In this document: positions 19,909 to 27,549 of the stretch, piece after piece
How positions within the stretch are numbered: position 1 is the stretch's first letter
How the letters are laid out: every line of letters begins with the position of its first letter
Source of the DNA: Afifella marina DSM 2698
Lineage (GTDB): Bacteria; Pseudomonadota; Alphaproteobacteria; Rhizobiales; Afifellaceae
DNA length: 64,000 nucleotides
Assembly (NCBI RefSeq): GCF_900102695.1
Contig: NZ_FMVW01000001.1
Coordinates: forward strand, 434,001 to 498,000
Reading direction: 5' to 3'
Program-made: the position numbers and the translations under genes
Notes under the pieces: generated by a model
The model's input: the letters and a program-made list of their open reading frames with translations, nothing else
The model's database searches: none
What the model was told of the DNA's origin: nothing

Positions 19909-20469
19909 TCAGGCGTTCGGCATCTCCGACAGCATCTGCCGATGCTCCTTCAGCGTCGGCAGGGTCTTGGACGCGAACTCCTTCACGGGCCCGTCTTCGC
20001 CATTTTCAGAATAGTATTGGAAGAGCTGGACTGCCTGCTCATGCGCCTGCACCTGCATTTGACGGTAGGTCTGGTCGAAGCTGTTGCCTGAGGCACCCTG
20101 CAGCTTCTGCATCATCTGCTGGTGTTTCTGATCGAGTTCGGTCGGCACCTGGACCTCGCCGTCGACATTTTGAAGCGCTTCCTTCAACTGGTTGCCGGCT
20201 TTCGTGTGGTCGGCCACCATGCGCGTGGCAAACTGTTGGATATCCTCGTTGTCGGACTGCTTCATCGCAAGCTGGCTCGACTGGATCTCGAACATGTTGG
20301 AGACGACAGCCATCTTCACGAAGCCCTGAACGTCTTTCGGCATCTGCTGCTGAGACGTCTGGCTTTGCCCCTGGGCCTGAGTCTGATTGGCGGTGTTGGA
20401 TTGGGTCTGCGCGATGGCACAGGGTGCACTCATCGCTGCGACCGTCGCCAAGAGAATTAGTCGTTTCAT
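19909..20469 (-). CDS. DUF4142 periplasmic protein, stress-type
   Basis: Secreted protein of 186 residues with a clear signal peptide (MKRLILLATVAAMSAPCAIAQ), a Gln/Ser/Thr-rich low-complexity linker, then the DUF4142 helical bundle: FVKMAVVSNMFEIQSSQLAM, QFATRMVADHTKAGNQL and the C-terminal LKEHRQML. Family members resemble ferritin-like bundles and are often part of the general stress response. The EcfG-like promoter about 50 bases upstream supports that. The molecular function is unknown. Confidence 0.84.
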   Translation of the reverse strand: MKRLILLATVAAMSAPCAIAQTQSNTANQTQAQGQSQTSQQQMPKDVQGFVKMAVVSNMFEIQSSQLAMKQSDNEDIQQFATRMVADHTKAGNQLKEALQNVDGEVQVPTELDQKHQQMMQKLQGASGNSFDQTYRQMQVQAHEQAVQLFQYYSENGEDGPVKEFASKTLPTLKEHRQMLSEMPNA

Positions 20470-20526
20470 GTAGGATGAACCTCTGCATTTTCGGCTCGGC
20501 CGGAAAGTGCCGACCTCATGACGCTG

Positions 20527-20552
20527 AACACCCGTTCTAAAAACAATGTTCC
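20527..20552 (-). promoter_or_regulatory. EcfG (general stress sigma factor)-type promoter
   Basis: On the minus strand, GGAAC (20552-20548) and TGTT (20530-20527) are separated by 17 bases, close to the alphaproteobacterial EcfG consensus GGAAC-N16/17-cGTT. It lies 58 bases before the DUF4142 start codon. The remaining bases up to the chemoreceptor start (20856) hold no recognisable gene. Confidence 0.6.
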
Positions 20553-20855
20553 CCGAAAAATACTTTGCCGACGCCGCACTCTAAAGGTTTTATGTCTTCA
20601 AATAAATAAGATGAGAAAAAGAAGCGAATACATGGATGGGATCTCTCATGGTTGTTGCCGGCTCGGTCAAACGCTTTGTTCCGCCCGGGATGCGCGCCCT
20701 GTCGGGTTCTGTCTGAGAGACCGCAAACGGACGGAAAGCCTGCCTTACCGTCTGGCCTGTCTGTGTTTGAAGGTTGCCGATTAGAACGGATGCAAGCTCC
20801 ACGCGAGCCTCTCGCCTTAACCGATGGCCAAACCGGTCAGGCAGGAGAGCCTTTC

Positions 20856-23048
20856 GTGAACATCCACTCCGTCAAGTTCAGAATCACTGCGTTATCCGCG
20901 GCATGCGTCATCGTTTTGACGGCTGTGCTTCTGGGCTTCGGGATTTACGCCGCGCGCGACACGTCGCGCTACGTCAATGAAAACGTGGATGAACTCCTCG
21001 ACCGCACGAGCAAGCAGTCGCTGCAGCGGCTGGCAAATGCCCAGGCCGGCACGATCCGTGCGGAAGTGGATACGGCGTTCGATGCCGCCCGCAATATGGC
21101 TCGCACCTTCGAGGTAATGGCGGGCAGTGATGGGACCGGGACCCCGATCTATCAGCGCCGCGATCAGCTGAATGCCGTTCTTCTGAGCGTGTTGAAGGAC
21201 AATCCGCGCTTCAACGGGACGTACAGCGCCTGGCTGCCGAATGCGCTCGATGGTCGCGATGATATGTATGGCGATCGCAAAGACGTGGGCTCGGATGCCA
21301 CCGGACGCGTCCTTCCTTACTGGACGCGCGATGCGGACGGAAAGATCGCGCTTCAGCCGCTGGTCGAATACGACAGCGAGGCCTTGCATCCGAACGGCGT
21401 CATGAAGGGCGGCTGGTTCCTCGGTCCTCAGAAGACCGGCGAGGAGAGCATCCTCGCCCCGCTTCCTTACATCGTTCAGGGCAAGTCGGTTTATCTCGCC
21501 ACCATGTCTGTCCCGATCATGGTCGACGGCAAATTCGCGGGCGTGGCCGGTGCCGATTTCGATCTCGCCTTCCTGCAGAAACTGGCCGAGCAGGTGAATG
21601 CCGACACATACGAAGGCAAGGGCGCGGTCAGGATCGTCTCTGGCGCCGGTCTCGTCGTCGCGGCGAGCGACGCTCCGCAGGCCATAGGGGGCTCTTATGA
21701 GGCCATTGCGGCCAGTGCCTCCGATGATATGGATATCCTGACAGAAGGGCGCGCCGCGGTGAAAACCGACGAGGCGAGCGACACCCTCAAAGTTTTCGCA
21801 CCTGTAACGCTCGGACGTACGGATCAGGTCTGGTCCGTCGTGATCACCGTGCCGCGTCAGGTCGTTCTGGCCGAGGCCGACAAGCTCGCCGATTCGCTCG
21901 CAGAACGTGGTCGCGAAGATCTCATGTCGCAGGTGCTCGTCGGCCTTGCCGTGGTTTTCGCCGCGCTCGTTGCCATGGCCGTCGTCGCGTCCGGCATCTC
22001 GCGCCCGATCACGCAGCTCACGGGGGCCCTTCGGCGTCTGGCCTCCGGCGAGGCGGTGGACGAGATCGCGGGCGCTGAGCGTCGCGATGAGATCGGCGAT
22101 ATCTCTCGTGCCGTCGATCAGATCCGTGTGCGCATTGAAGAAGAGGCGCGCCAGAAGGCTGCCGAAGAGGAACAGAACCGCATCAAGCAGGAAGACGAGC
22201 GCCGCCGCACCATGCACGCCCTCGCCGACGAGTTCGAAGAGGCGATGGGCGGTGTCGTCCGCGGCGTCGTTGCCGCGACCGATCAGTTGCAGGGCGCGTC
22301 CGCGACGATGAGCTCGGCGACGGAAAAGGTCGCGCGGCAGTCGCAGACGGCGGCCGGCGCCTCGGCCGATGCGTCCTCCAATGTCCAGACGGTGGCCTCT
22401 GCCGCCGAAGAGCTTGCCTCCTCGATTGCCGAGATCAAACGTCAGGTCGATGAATCGGCCCGGATCGCCGGCGCCGCCGTCGGTGATGCGAATGGCACGG
22501 CCGGCAAGGTGCGCGAGCTGTCGGCTTCCGCGAGCCGCATCGGACAGGTGGTCGATCTCATCAAGGATATCGCCGAGCAGACGAACCTTCTCGCCCTCAA
22601 CGCCACCATCGAAGCGGCGCGGGCCGGGGAGGCGGGCAAAGGCTTTGCCGTCGTGGCGGCGGAGGTCAAGCAGCTCGCCGATCAGACATCGCGGGCCACC
22701 TCGGAGATTGCCGCGCAGATCTCGGAGATCCAGAACTCCACCACCGATTCGGCCACGGCGATCGTCGGCATCACCGAGGTCATCGAGCAGATCAACCAGA
22801 TCGCAACGGTCATTGCCACTTCGGTCGACGAGCAGGGCGAGGCGACCCGCGAGATCGCGGGCAGCGTCTCTCAGGCATCTATGGGAGCGAAGACCGTCGC
22901 CGACAACATCGAGGGCATCAACGAGGCGGCTGCCGATACGACCGCCGTCGCCGGCCAGGTCGAAAATGCCGCCACGACGCTCGGGCAGCAATCGGAGACG
23001 CTGAAGGCGGTCATGGATCGCTTCCTCAGCACGGTGCGGGCCGCATGA
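20856..23048 (+). CDS. Methyl-accepting chemotaxis protein with a Cache-type sensor
   Basis: Transmembrane chemoreceptor that signals to CheA/CheW. The 730-residue protein has a first membrane helix (about 7-32), a large periplasmic dCache-like sensor (about 35-345, including [20 protein letters not shown]), a second membrane helix ([19 protein letters not shown]), a HAMP domain ([20 protein letters not shown]), and a cytoplasmic signalling domain with the hairpin tip [20 protein letters not shown]. No C-terminal CheR/CheB pentapeptide is evident. The GTG at 20856 is preferred: AGGAGAG lies 6 bases upstream and the membrane helix follows immediately. The ligand is unknown; family sensors bind small organic acids or amino acids. 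Confidence 0.92.
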   Translation: MNIHSVKFRITALSAACVIVLTAVLLGFGIYAARDTSRYVNENVDELLDRTSKQSLQRLANAQAGTIRAEVDTAFDAARNMARTFEVMAGSDGTGTPIYQRRDQLNAVLLSVLKDNPRFNGTYSAWLPNALDGRDDMYGDRKDVGSDATGRVLPYWTRDADGKIALQPLVEYDSEALHPNGVMKGGWFLGPQKTGEESILAPLPYIVQGKSVYLATMSVPIMVDGKFAGVAGADFDLAFLQKLAEQVNADTYEGKGAVRIVSGAGLVVAASDAPQAIGGSYEAIAASASDDMDILTEGRAAVKTDEASDTLKVFAPVTLGRTDQVWSVVITVPRQVVLAEADKLADSLAERGREDLMSQVLVGLAVVFAALVAMAVVASGISRPITQLTGALRRLASGEAVDEIAGAERRDEIGDISRAVDQIRVRIEEEARQKAAEEEQNRIKQEDERRRTMHALADEFEEAMGGVVRGVVAATDQLQGASATMSSATEKVARQSQTAAGASADASSNVQTVASAAEELASSIAEIKRQVDESARIAGAAVGDANGTAGKVRELSASASRIGQVVDLIKDIAEQTNLLALNATIEAARAGEAGKGFAVVAAEVKQLADQTSRATSEIAAQISEIQNSTTDSATAIVGITEVIEQINQIATVIATSVDEQGEATREIAGSVSQASMGAKTVADNIEGINEAAADTTAVAGQVENAATTLGQQSETLKAVMDRFLSTVRAA

Positions 23049-23308
23049 CCTGCCGGACTTTGTCTTTCGCCGGCGCCGCCTCCGAGCGCCATCTTCGACG
23101 CGCCCGCGCCTTTCGCCCGGCTTTCTCCTCGCGGACGGGCAGGCCGTCTTGCCCAGGCTTCCCGAGCCACGAGCATCTCGTTCGTTCGGGATTCCACGCG
23201 AATTTCAGAGACAATCGCCTCGGATGCGGCCGAGGAAATCACAACTTTTAGTAGTGAATCGCATGCCGTTCGCGTAAGCTTTCCCCGTGCACAATTGGGG
23301 AGGCCATT

Positions 23309-24091
23309 ATGCGCACAGCATCGATCACATTGTTTGCATGCGGCCTGGTTTTTGCCGCAAGCGAAGCCGGGGCGGCCTGCGGCTGCACCGGCATGAGTGT
23401 CGCCCGCACCACCGGCAACACGCAGATCATCTGCAGTTCGAGGGACTTCGGTGACCTTAAAGAATGCGCCAAACGGTCCGGCGGAACGCGCACCGTTTGC
23501 ACGAGCACTTACGAATATGTCTGCCCGGTCGGGGTCAACAGTAAGAAATGGGGCGCAAGCAAGCCCGAGCAGAAAACCGGTTTCGGCGTTACGGCGACGC
23601 TGACGGGCACCGCCTCGCAATGCACGTCCGGGCAGCTCTTGGCGCTGACGATCACGGGTGATGGGAAGACCGAGCAGAATCCACCTATCAATCCGACGAA
23701 CTCGACCGGCGGGACGGGCGCCCTCGTCGCGGGCGTGACCTTCGATGTCGATAACGACCCGACGCAAGCCTTTCCCGCTTATCCGATCGGCGGCGGCACG
23801 GCGACGAATCCAAAGTTTGGCGGTGACAATTACCGTTGGGCCGACAACGCGAAGGTTCTGATCGAGCGTGAGGATGGTCTCTTCCGCTGGTGGGACAATA
23901 CCGATCAGGGCAAAGCCAAGAAATCCGAAGACGCCTCCTGGCGCTACAAATTCGTTTCTTGGGTGAAGGGGAGTAGCGGTCAGCCGAGCTGCGCTTGCAG
24001 TTTCGATATTTCGGTGGATTGGGGACCGGGTGCCGATCCCAACACGACTTACACGCAGGACGCCGCCTACAGCTCGAACTGCAATTGGTAA
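23309..24091 (+). CDS. Secreted Cys-rich protein of unknown function
   Basis: A 260-residue protein with a signal peptide (about residues 1-23, cleavage near SEAGAA), so probably exported. The mature part has ten cysteines (24, 26, 42, 53, 64, 72, 105, 228, 230, 258), grouped at both ends and suited to disulfide bonds, around a Gly/Thr/Asn-rich middle. Aromatic runs FRWWDN and WRYKFVSWVKG occur near the C-terminus, which ends NCNW. GGGGAGG precedes the ATG by 5 bases. No family is recognised. Codon choice looks somewhat more A/T-rich than its neighbours, which could mean recent acquisition. Confidence 0.68.
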   Translation: MRTASITLFACGLVFAASEAGAACGCTGMSVARTTGNTQIICSSRDFGDLKECAKRSGGTRTVCTSTYEYVCPVGVNSKKWGASKPEQKTGFGVTATLTGTASQCTSGQLLALTITGDGKTEQNPPINPTNSTGGTGALVAGVTFDVDNDPTQAFPAYPIGGGTATNPKFGGDNYRWADNAKVLIEREDGLFRWWDNTDQGKAKKSEDASWRYKFVSWVKGSSGQPSCACSFDISVDWGPGADPNTTYTQDAAYSSNCNW

Positions 24092-24435
24092 AACTAAACG
24101 CCTGATAACAGCGCGCGCCGTCTTCGGGCGGCTGCGCATACCGTGAGAGGCGAACAGGGCCGGATGGCTCTTGTCTCATACGCCACGGGAGGCGCTGTGT
24201 CCGATTTGCCTCTCGTCGCAGCAAGTGCGATCGACCGCATTGCACTTTCCCGGCGCTTATGGCAGAGGCCATGCCATGATCCGCTCTGCCCGACCACAGA
24301 CTTTTGGTTACTGGCGCTTCCGTTAGGAAGCGGCAGGGCGCAATCATTGTGTGACCATGCCGCCGTGTCTGGGCGGAAAGGTCATTTCAAGCGACACCAA
24401 TCCCTGTCACGGCGGCCCTTCGAAGGGGAAGGCCC
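24092..24435 (+). other. Gene-free stretch between the Cys-rich gene and the isochorismatase gene
   Basis: I see no credible gene here. It holds an imperfect GC-rich inverted repeat just after the upstream stop (about 24113-24136), which may end that transcript, and a perfect 7-bp hairpin CGCTTCC-GTTA-GGAAGCG at 24315-24332 with no T-run. A 98-codon open frame at 24143-24439 has no family features and is not called. Confidence 0.4.
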
Positions 24436-25095
24436 GTGAATGTGATCAACAAGGTCGATTGGACGATCCGTGCCGAGCGATCGGCGCTTCTAATCCACGA
24501 TATGCAGCCGCATTACTGCGAGGCTCTTGACGAGACGGTACGCACCGACCTCGCCGATCAGATCTCGCGGCTTGCGAGGCTCTGCGCGGCGCGTGCGATG
24601 CCGATCTTCGTCTCGCAGGTGCCACCGGCCCGGCTCGATTGCGAGCGCGGCCTGATGCGCGACATGTGGGGAAGGGGACCGGCCGACGGCGTCTCTGCCG
24701 AGAATGCGGGGCGGATGACGAATGCGCCCGCCCTCGACCCGGCGCTCGATCTTCATGGGCTGTCGTTGATCCCGGTGACGAAGCGCAGCTATTCGGCCTT
24801 CTACGGTAACGATTTCGAGGTCATGCTTCGGCGCCTCGGGCGGGACAACGTGATCATCACCGGCATCTACACGTCGATCGGCTGCCTTTCGACGGCGATG
24901 GACGCTTTCATGCGCGACATCCGCCCATTCATGGTCGCCGATGCGCTTGCCGACTTTTCCGAGGCCGAACACGAGGCCGGCCTCAAGAAGGCGGCACAGA
25001 CTTGCGCGCGCATCGTGGAGGCGACGGAAGCGGTCGAACATCTGCAGGCACGACGCCCGCAACGGCCGTCCACCTGGGCGTTTGATGTTTGCTGA
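24436..25095 (+). CDS. Isochorismatase (EntB/PhzD-like), stand-alone
   Basis: Isochorismatase-family hydrolase. The 219 residues match the true isochorismatases better than generic cysteine hydrolases: ALLIHDMQPHY (Asp22), VTKRSYSAFYG (Lys116), and ITGIYTSIGCLSTAMDAFMRDI followed by PFMVADALADFSEAEH. The position of the nucleophilic cysteine in cysteine hydrolases is Gly149, as in EntB and PhzD, which cleave the vinyl ether of isochorismate or ADIC without a cysteine. There is no C-terminal aryl-carrier domain and no entA, entC, phz or siderophore gene nearby. The start is a GTG. Its physiological substrate is therefore open. Confidence 0.85.
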   Translation: MNVINKVDWTIRAERSALLIHDMQPHYCEALDETVRTDLADQISRLARLCAARAMPIFVSQVPPARLDCERGLMRDMWGRGPADGVSAENAGRMTNAPALDPALDLHGLSLIPVTKRSYSAFYGNDFEVMLRRLGRDNVIITGIYTSIGCLSTAMDAFMRDIRPFMVADALADFSEAEHEAGLKKAAQTCARIVEATEAVEHLQARRPQRPSTWAFDVC

Positions 25096-25158
25096 GGGGA
25101 TGGCGCGTCTTGATGCCGATGGGTGCATCGCCGCAAGACGCGCCTCCGCTTGGGGCGC

Positions 25159-25650
25159 CTACGACGAGCCGAGACGCGCGGCGAGCGCGTCGATCTCGTG
25201 ATCGGCAAAGACCTCGATGCCGTTTGCCCGCAACAATGCGCTCGTCACGCCTATGGCGGCATGTTTCCGGCCGTCGAAGCTGCCGTCGTAGATGAGGCTG
25301 CTGCCGCAGGAAGGGCTGCCGTCGATGAGGAGTGCGAAGTGGCAGTTTTGCGCGCGCGCGATCCGAAGCGCGGCTCTTGCTCCGGCGAGAAATCCTTCTG
25401 TCACGTCGGCTCCGGAGGTGTCGACGACCCTGGCTCGCCCGGCAAGAACGTCTTCGCCGCTGCGCCCGTCCGCGATCTCGGCGGGTCTTCGCGGCACGCA
25501 AAACCCGCCGATGAGTTCCGGGCAGACGGCGACGACCCGCCCTTCGGCCTGCCATCTGGCCAGCGCTGAATGACAAAGGGGCCGTGCCCCGCCATCATAG
25601 CGAACGGCTTCGCCCAGAAGGCAGGCACTGACCAGAATACGCGAGGGCAT
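25159..25650 (-). CDS. DUF523 family protein
   Basis: Member of the DUF523 (YbbK-like) family, of unknown function. The 163 residues begin ILVSACLLGEAVRYDGG, then CPELIGGFCVPRRPAEI and the Cys-containing SPSCGSSLIYDGSF loop; the conserved cysteines at ACLLG, CPE and SCGS suggest metal or cofactor binding. It begins 7 bases after the betC stop on the same strand, so the two are probably co-transcribed. No known link connects DUF523 with choline sulfate. Confidence 0.85.
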   Translation of the reverse strand: MPSRILVSACLLGEAVRYDGGARPLCHSALARWQAEGRVVAVCPELIGGFCVPRRPAEIADGRSGEDVLAGRARVVDTSGADVTEGFLAGARAALRIARAQNCHFALLIDGSPSCGSSLIYDGSFDGRKHAAIGVTSALLRANGIEVFADHEIDALAARLGSS

Positions 25651-25657
25651 CGGGGCC

Positions 25658-27172
25658 TCATTCGCCGCGCGGAAAGCGTTGCGCGTCTTCCAGAATGTTC
25701 AAATCCATATGGTTGCGCATATAGCGCTCCGACGCCCGCTGCAGCGGCTGATAATCCCACGGGAAATAAGCGCCGTTCCTGAGCGCTTCGTAGACCACCC
25801 AGCGCCGCGCCTGGCTCTCGCGCACCTCGGCGTCAAAGGCCTTGAGGTTCCACTTCTCGCGCACAAGCGCCATGAAGCGGCCGATCTCGTCCTGGCAGGC
25901 GGGATCTTCCGCGAGGTTCGTCATCTCGTCGGGATCGCGCTCAAGATCAAAGAGGAGCGGCGGATCGACCTCGCAAAAGACGAACTTCCATTTGCCCTCG
26001 CGGACGCCGACGAGCGGGGCGATCGATCCCTCGGCCGCATATTCCATGAGGATCGGACCATGCTGCGCACCGCTCGAAGCGAGTGACAGCAGGCTGCGCC
26101 CGTCCGTCCAGGGCGTTATCTCCGACAGATCGATGCCGGCAAGATCGGCGAGTGTCGGCACGACATCGAGGGTGGAGACGGGGGTCTCGATGAGGCCCGG
26201 TGCGAGGCCGGGCGCGGCGACCATCAAAGGGACCCGTGCCGAGCCTTCGAAAAAGCTCATTTTGAACCAGAGGCCGCGCTCGCCCAGCATATCGCCATGG
26301 TCGGAGAGGAAGAGAATGATGGTGTTTTCCGCCATGCGGCAGCGCTCGAGGGTATCGAGGATTTCGCCGATCTTGTCGTCGAGATAGGAGATGTTGGCGA
26401 AATAGGCGCGCCTTGAGCGGCGGATATCCTCGTGGCTGATGTCGAACTTGAGATAGTCGCAGGCCTCCAGGAGGCGTTTGGAATGCGCATCCTGCGCGCC
26501 GAAGGGGATCTCTCCGATCCTCGGGGAAAGCTCCTCGCAATCCGCATAGCGATCCCAGTATTTCCGCCGCGCCACATAGGGGTCGTGCGGATGGGTGAAG
26601 GAAACGGTGAGGCACCAGGGCTTTGAGACATGCCCCCGCGCCAGATCGTAGAGCTTGCGGTTGGCGTGGTAGGCGACCTCGTCGTCGTATTCGAGCTGGT
26701 TGGTGATCTCCGCCACGCCCGCGCCGGTGACGGAACCGAGATTGTGGTACCACCAATCGATGCGCTCGCCGGGTTTGCGATAATCCGGGGTCCAGCCGAA
26801 ATCCGCCGGATAGACGTCGGTCGTCAGCCGCTCTTCAAACCCGTGCAGCTGGTCCGGGCCGACGAAGTGCATTTTTCCGGAAAGCGCCGTCTGGTAGCCG
26901 GATCGGCGCAGATGATGGGCGTAGGTCGGGATCGAGGAGACGAATTCGGCTGCGTTGTCGTAGACGCCGGTGCGCCGCGGCAATTGCCCGCTCATGAAGG
27001 AGGCGCGCGCCGGCGCGCACAGCGGGCTCGCCGTATAGCAGTTCTGAAAACGCAGCGATCGTTCGGCGAGCTTGCGCAGTGCCGGCGTCTTCAGGAAGCC
27101 CGCGGGTCCGTCCGGAAACAGCGTCCCGTTGAGCTGGTCGACCATGAAGATCAGGATGTTGGGACGGCTCAT
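25658..27172 (-). CDS. betC: Choline-sulfatase
   Basis: Cytoplasmic sulfatase that releases choline from choline-O-sulfate, feeding the glycine betaine osmoprotectant pathway. The 504-residue protein has NILIFMVDQLNGTLFPDGP at the start, the formylglycine site in SPLCAPARASFMSGQ (Cys is the modified residue), YDNAAEFVSSIPTYAHHLR, the betC-specific GFEERLTTDVYPADFGW and YHNLGSVTGAGVAEITNQ segments, and the C-terminal family end QRASERYMRNHM. The start at 27172 is preferred to an upstream extension to 27265. No betA, betB, betI or choline transporter gene is adjacent. Confidence 0.95.
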   Translation of the reverse strand: MSRPNILIFMVDQLNGTLFPDGPAGFLKTPALRKLAERSLRFQNCYTASPLCAPARASFMSGQLPRRTGVYDNAAEFVSSIPTYAHHLRRSGYQTALSGKMHFVGPDQLHGFEERLTTDVYPADFGWTPDYRKPGERIDWWYHNLGSVTGAGVAEITNQLEYDDEVAYHANRKLYDLARGHVSKPWCLTVSFTHPHDPYVARRKYWDRYADCEELSPRIGEIPFGAQDAHSKRLLEACDYLKFDISHEDIRRSRRAYFANISYLDDKIGEILDTLERCRMAENTIILFLSDHGDMLGERGLWFKMSFFEGSARVPLMVAAPGLAPGLIETPVSTLDVVPTLADLAGIDLSEITPWTDGRSLLSLASSGAQHGPILMEYAAEGSIAPLVGVREGKWKFVFCEVDPPLLFDLERDPDEMTNLAEDPACQDEIGRFMALVREKWNLKAFDAEVRESQARRWVVYEALRNGAYFPWDYQPLQRASERYMRNHMDLNILEDAQRFPRGE

Positions 27173-27393
27173 GCGGGCAATTCCTTGAGGATCGGCGTGG
27201 CGAGAAGGAGGGCTGAAACGGCGCGCACTCCGCGCAGACACTGCGTCAGCCGGCATCCGCAACACAAGAGCGCGTCAAACGAGGGCACCGGATGTCGGGC
27301 GTGGCCGCAGCGCCACACTGCCCGCTCACGAACGTCCGAGAACCCGACGAAGGCTTGTCAAATCGGCGAAAGAGGGGCATAAGCCGCGCCATT

Positions 27394-27441
27394 ATGACCA
27401 GCTTCGCTCTCTATCATCGCATGACCTCGGTCCGTTCGTAA
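27394..27441 (+). CDS. Possible 15-codon leader peptide (uORF)
   Basis: ATG at 27394 opens a 15-residue frame, MTSFALYHRMTSVRS, that stops with TAA at 27439-27441, exactly in the loop of the first of five hairpins leading to the ABC transporter gene. A purine-rich AGAGGGG lies 16 bases upstream, which is further than usual. A stop codon inside a regulatory hairpin is the layout of a leader-peptide attenuator, but translation is unproven and an open frame of this size can occur by chance. Confidence 0.35.
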   Translation: MTSFALYHRMTSVRS

Positions 27442-27533
27442 CGGACCGCGTCCGTAAGACGGACGCCTGAAGGGGCCGATTGCCCCGAGGTTAATGCCGG
27501 TCCCGCCGCGGCGGGACAATCGGTTCACCGATT
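27428..27533 (+). promoter_or_regulatory. Array of five perfect hairpins leading the ABC transporter gene
   Basis: Five perfect inverted repeats follow one another in about 105 bases. H1 27429-27447 is GGTCCGTTCGTAACGGACC. H2 27448-27466 is GCGTCCGTAAGACGGACGC. H3 27472-27486 has GGGGC/GCCCC arms. H4 27500-27517 is GTCCCGCCGCGGCGGGAC. H5 27518-27533 is AATCGGTTCACCGATT, then TTC. The 3' arm of H1 can also pair with the 5' arm of H2 (ACGGAC with GTCCGT), so alternative folds are possible. The transporter ATG is 17 bases after H5. The rest of the 27173-27549 gap holds only the possible leader peptide. Confidence 0.7.
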
Positions 27534-27549
27534 TTCTTGAGAGCTTTCC

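Noticed and set aside
20892-22991. 699-codon open frame opposite the chemoreceptor gene
   Set aside because: Shadow of the chemoreceptor; no recognisable protein motif.
24143-24439. 98-codon frame in the gap before the isochorismatase gene
   Set aside because: No ribosome site, no family features, and it overlaps the start of the next gene.
27429-27466. Hairpins 1-2 as a guanidine-II (mini-ykkC) riboswitch
   Set aside because: That motif needs ACGR in both loops; here the loops are CGT and AAG.
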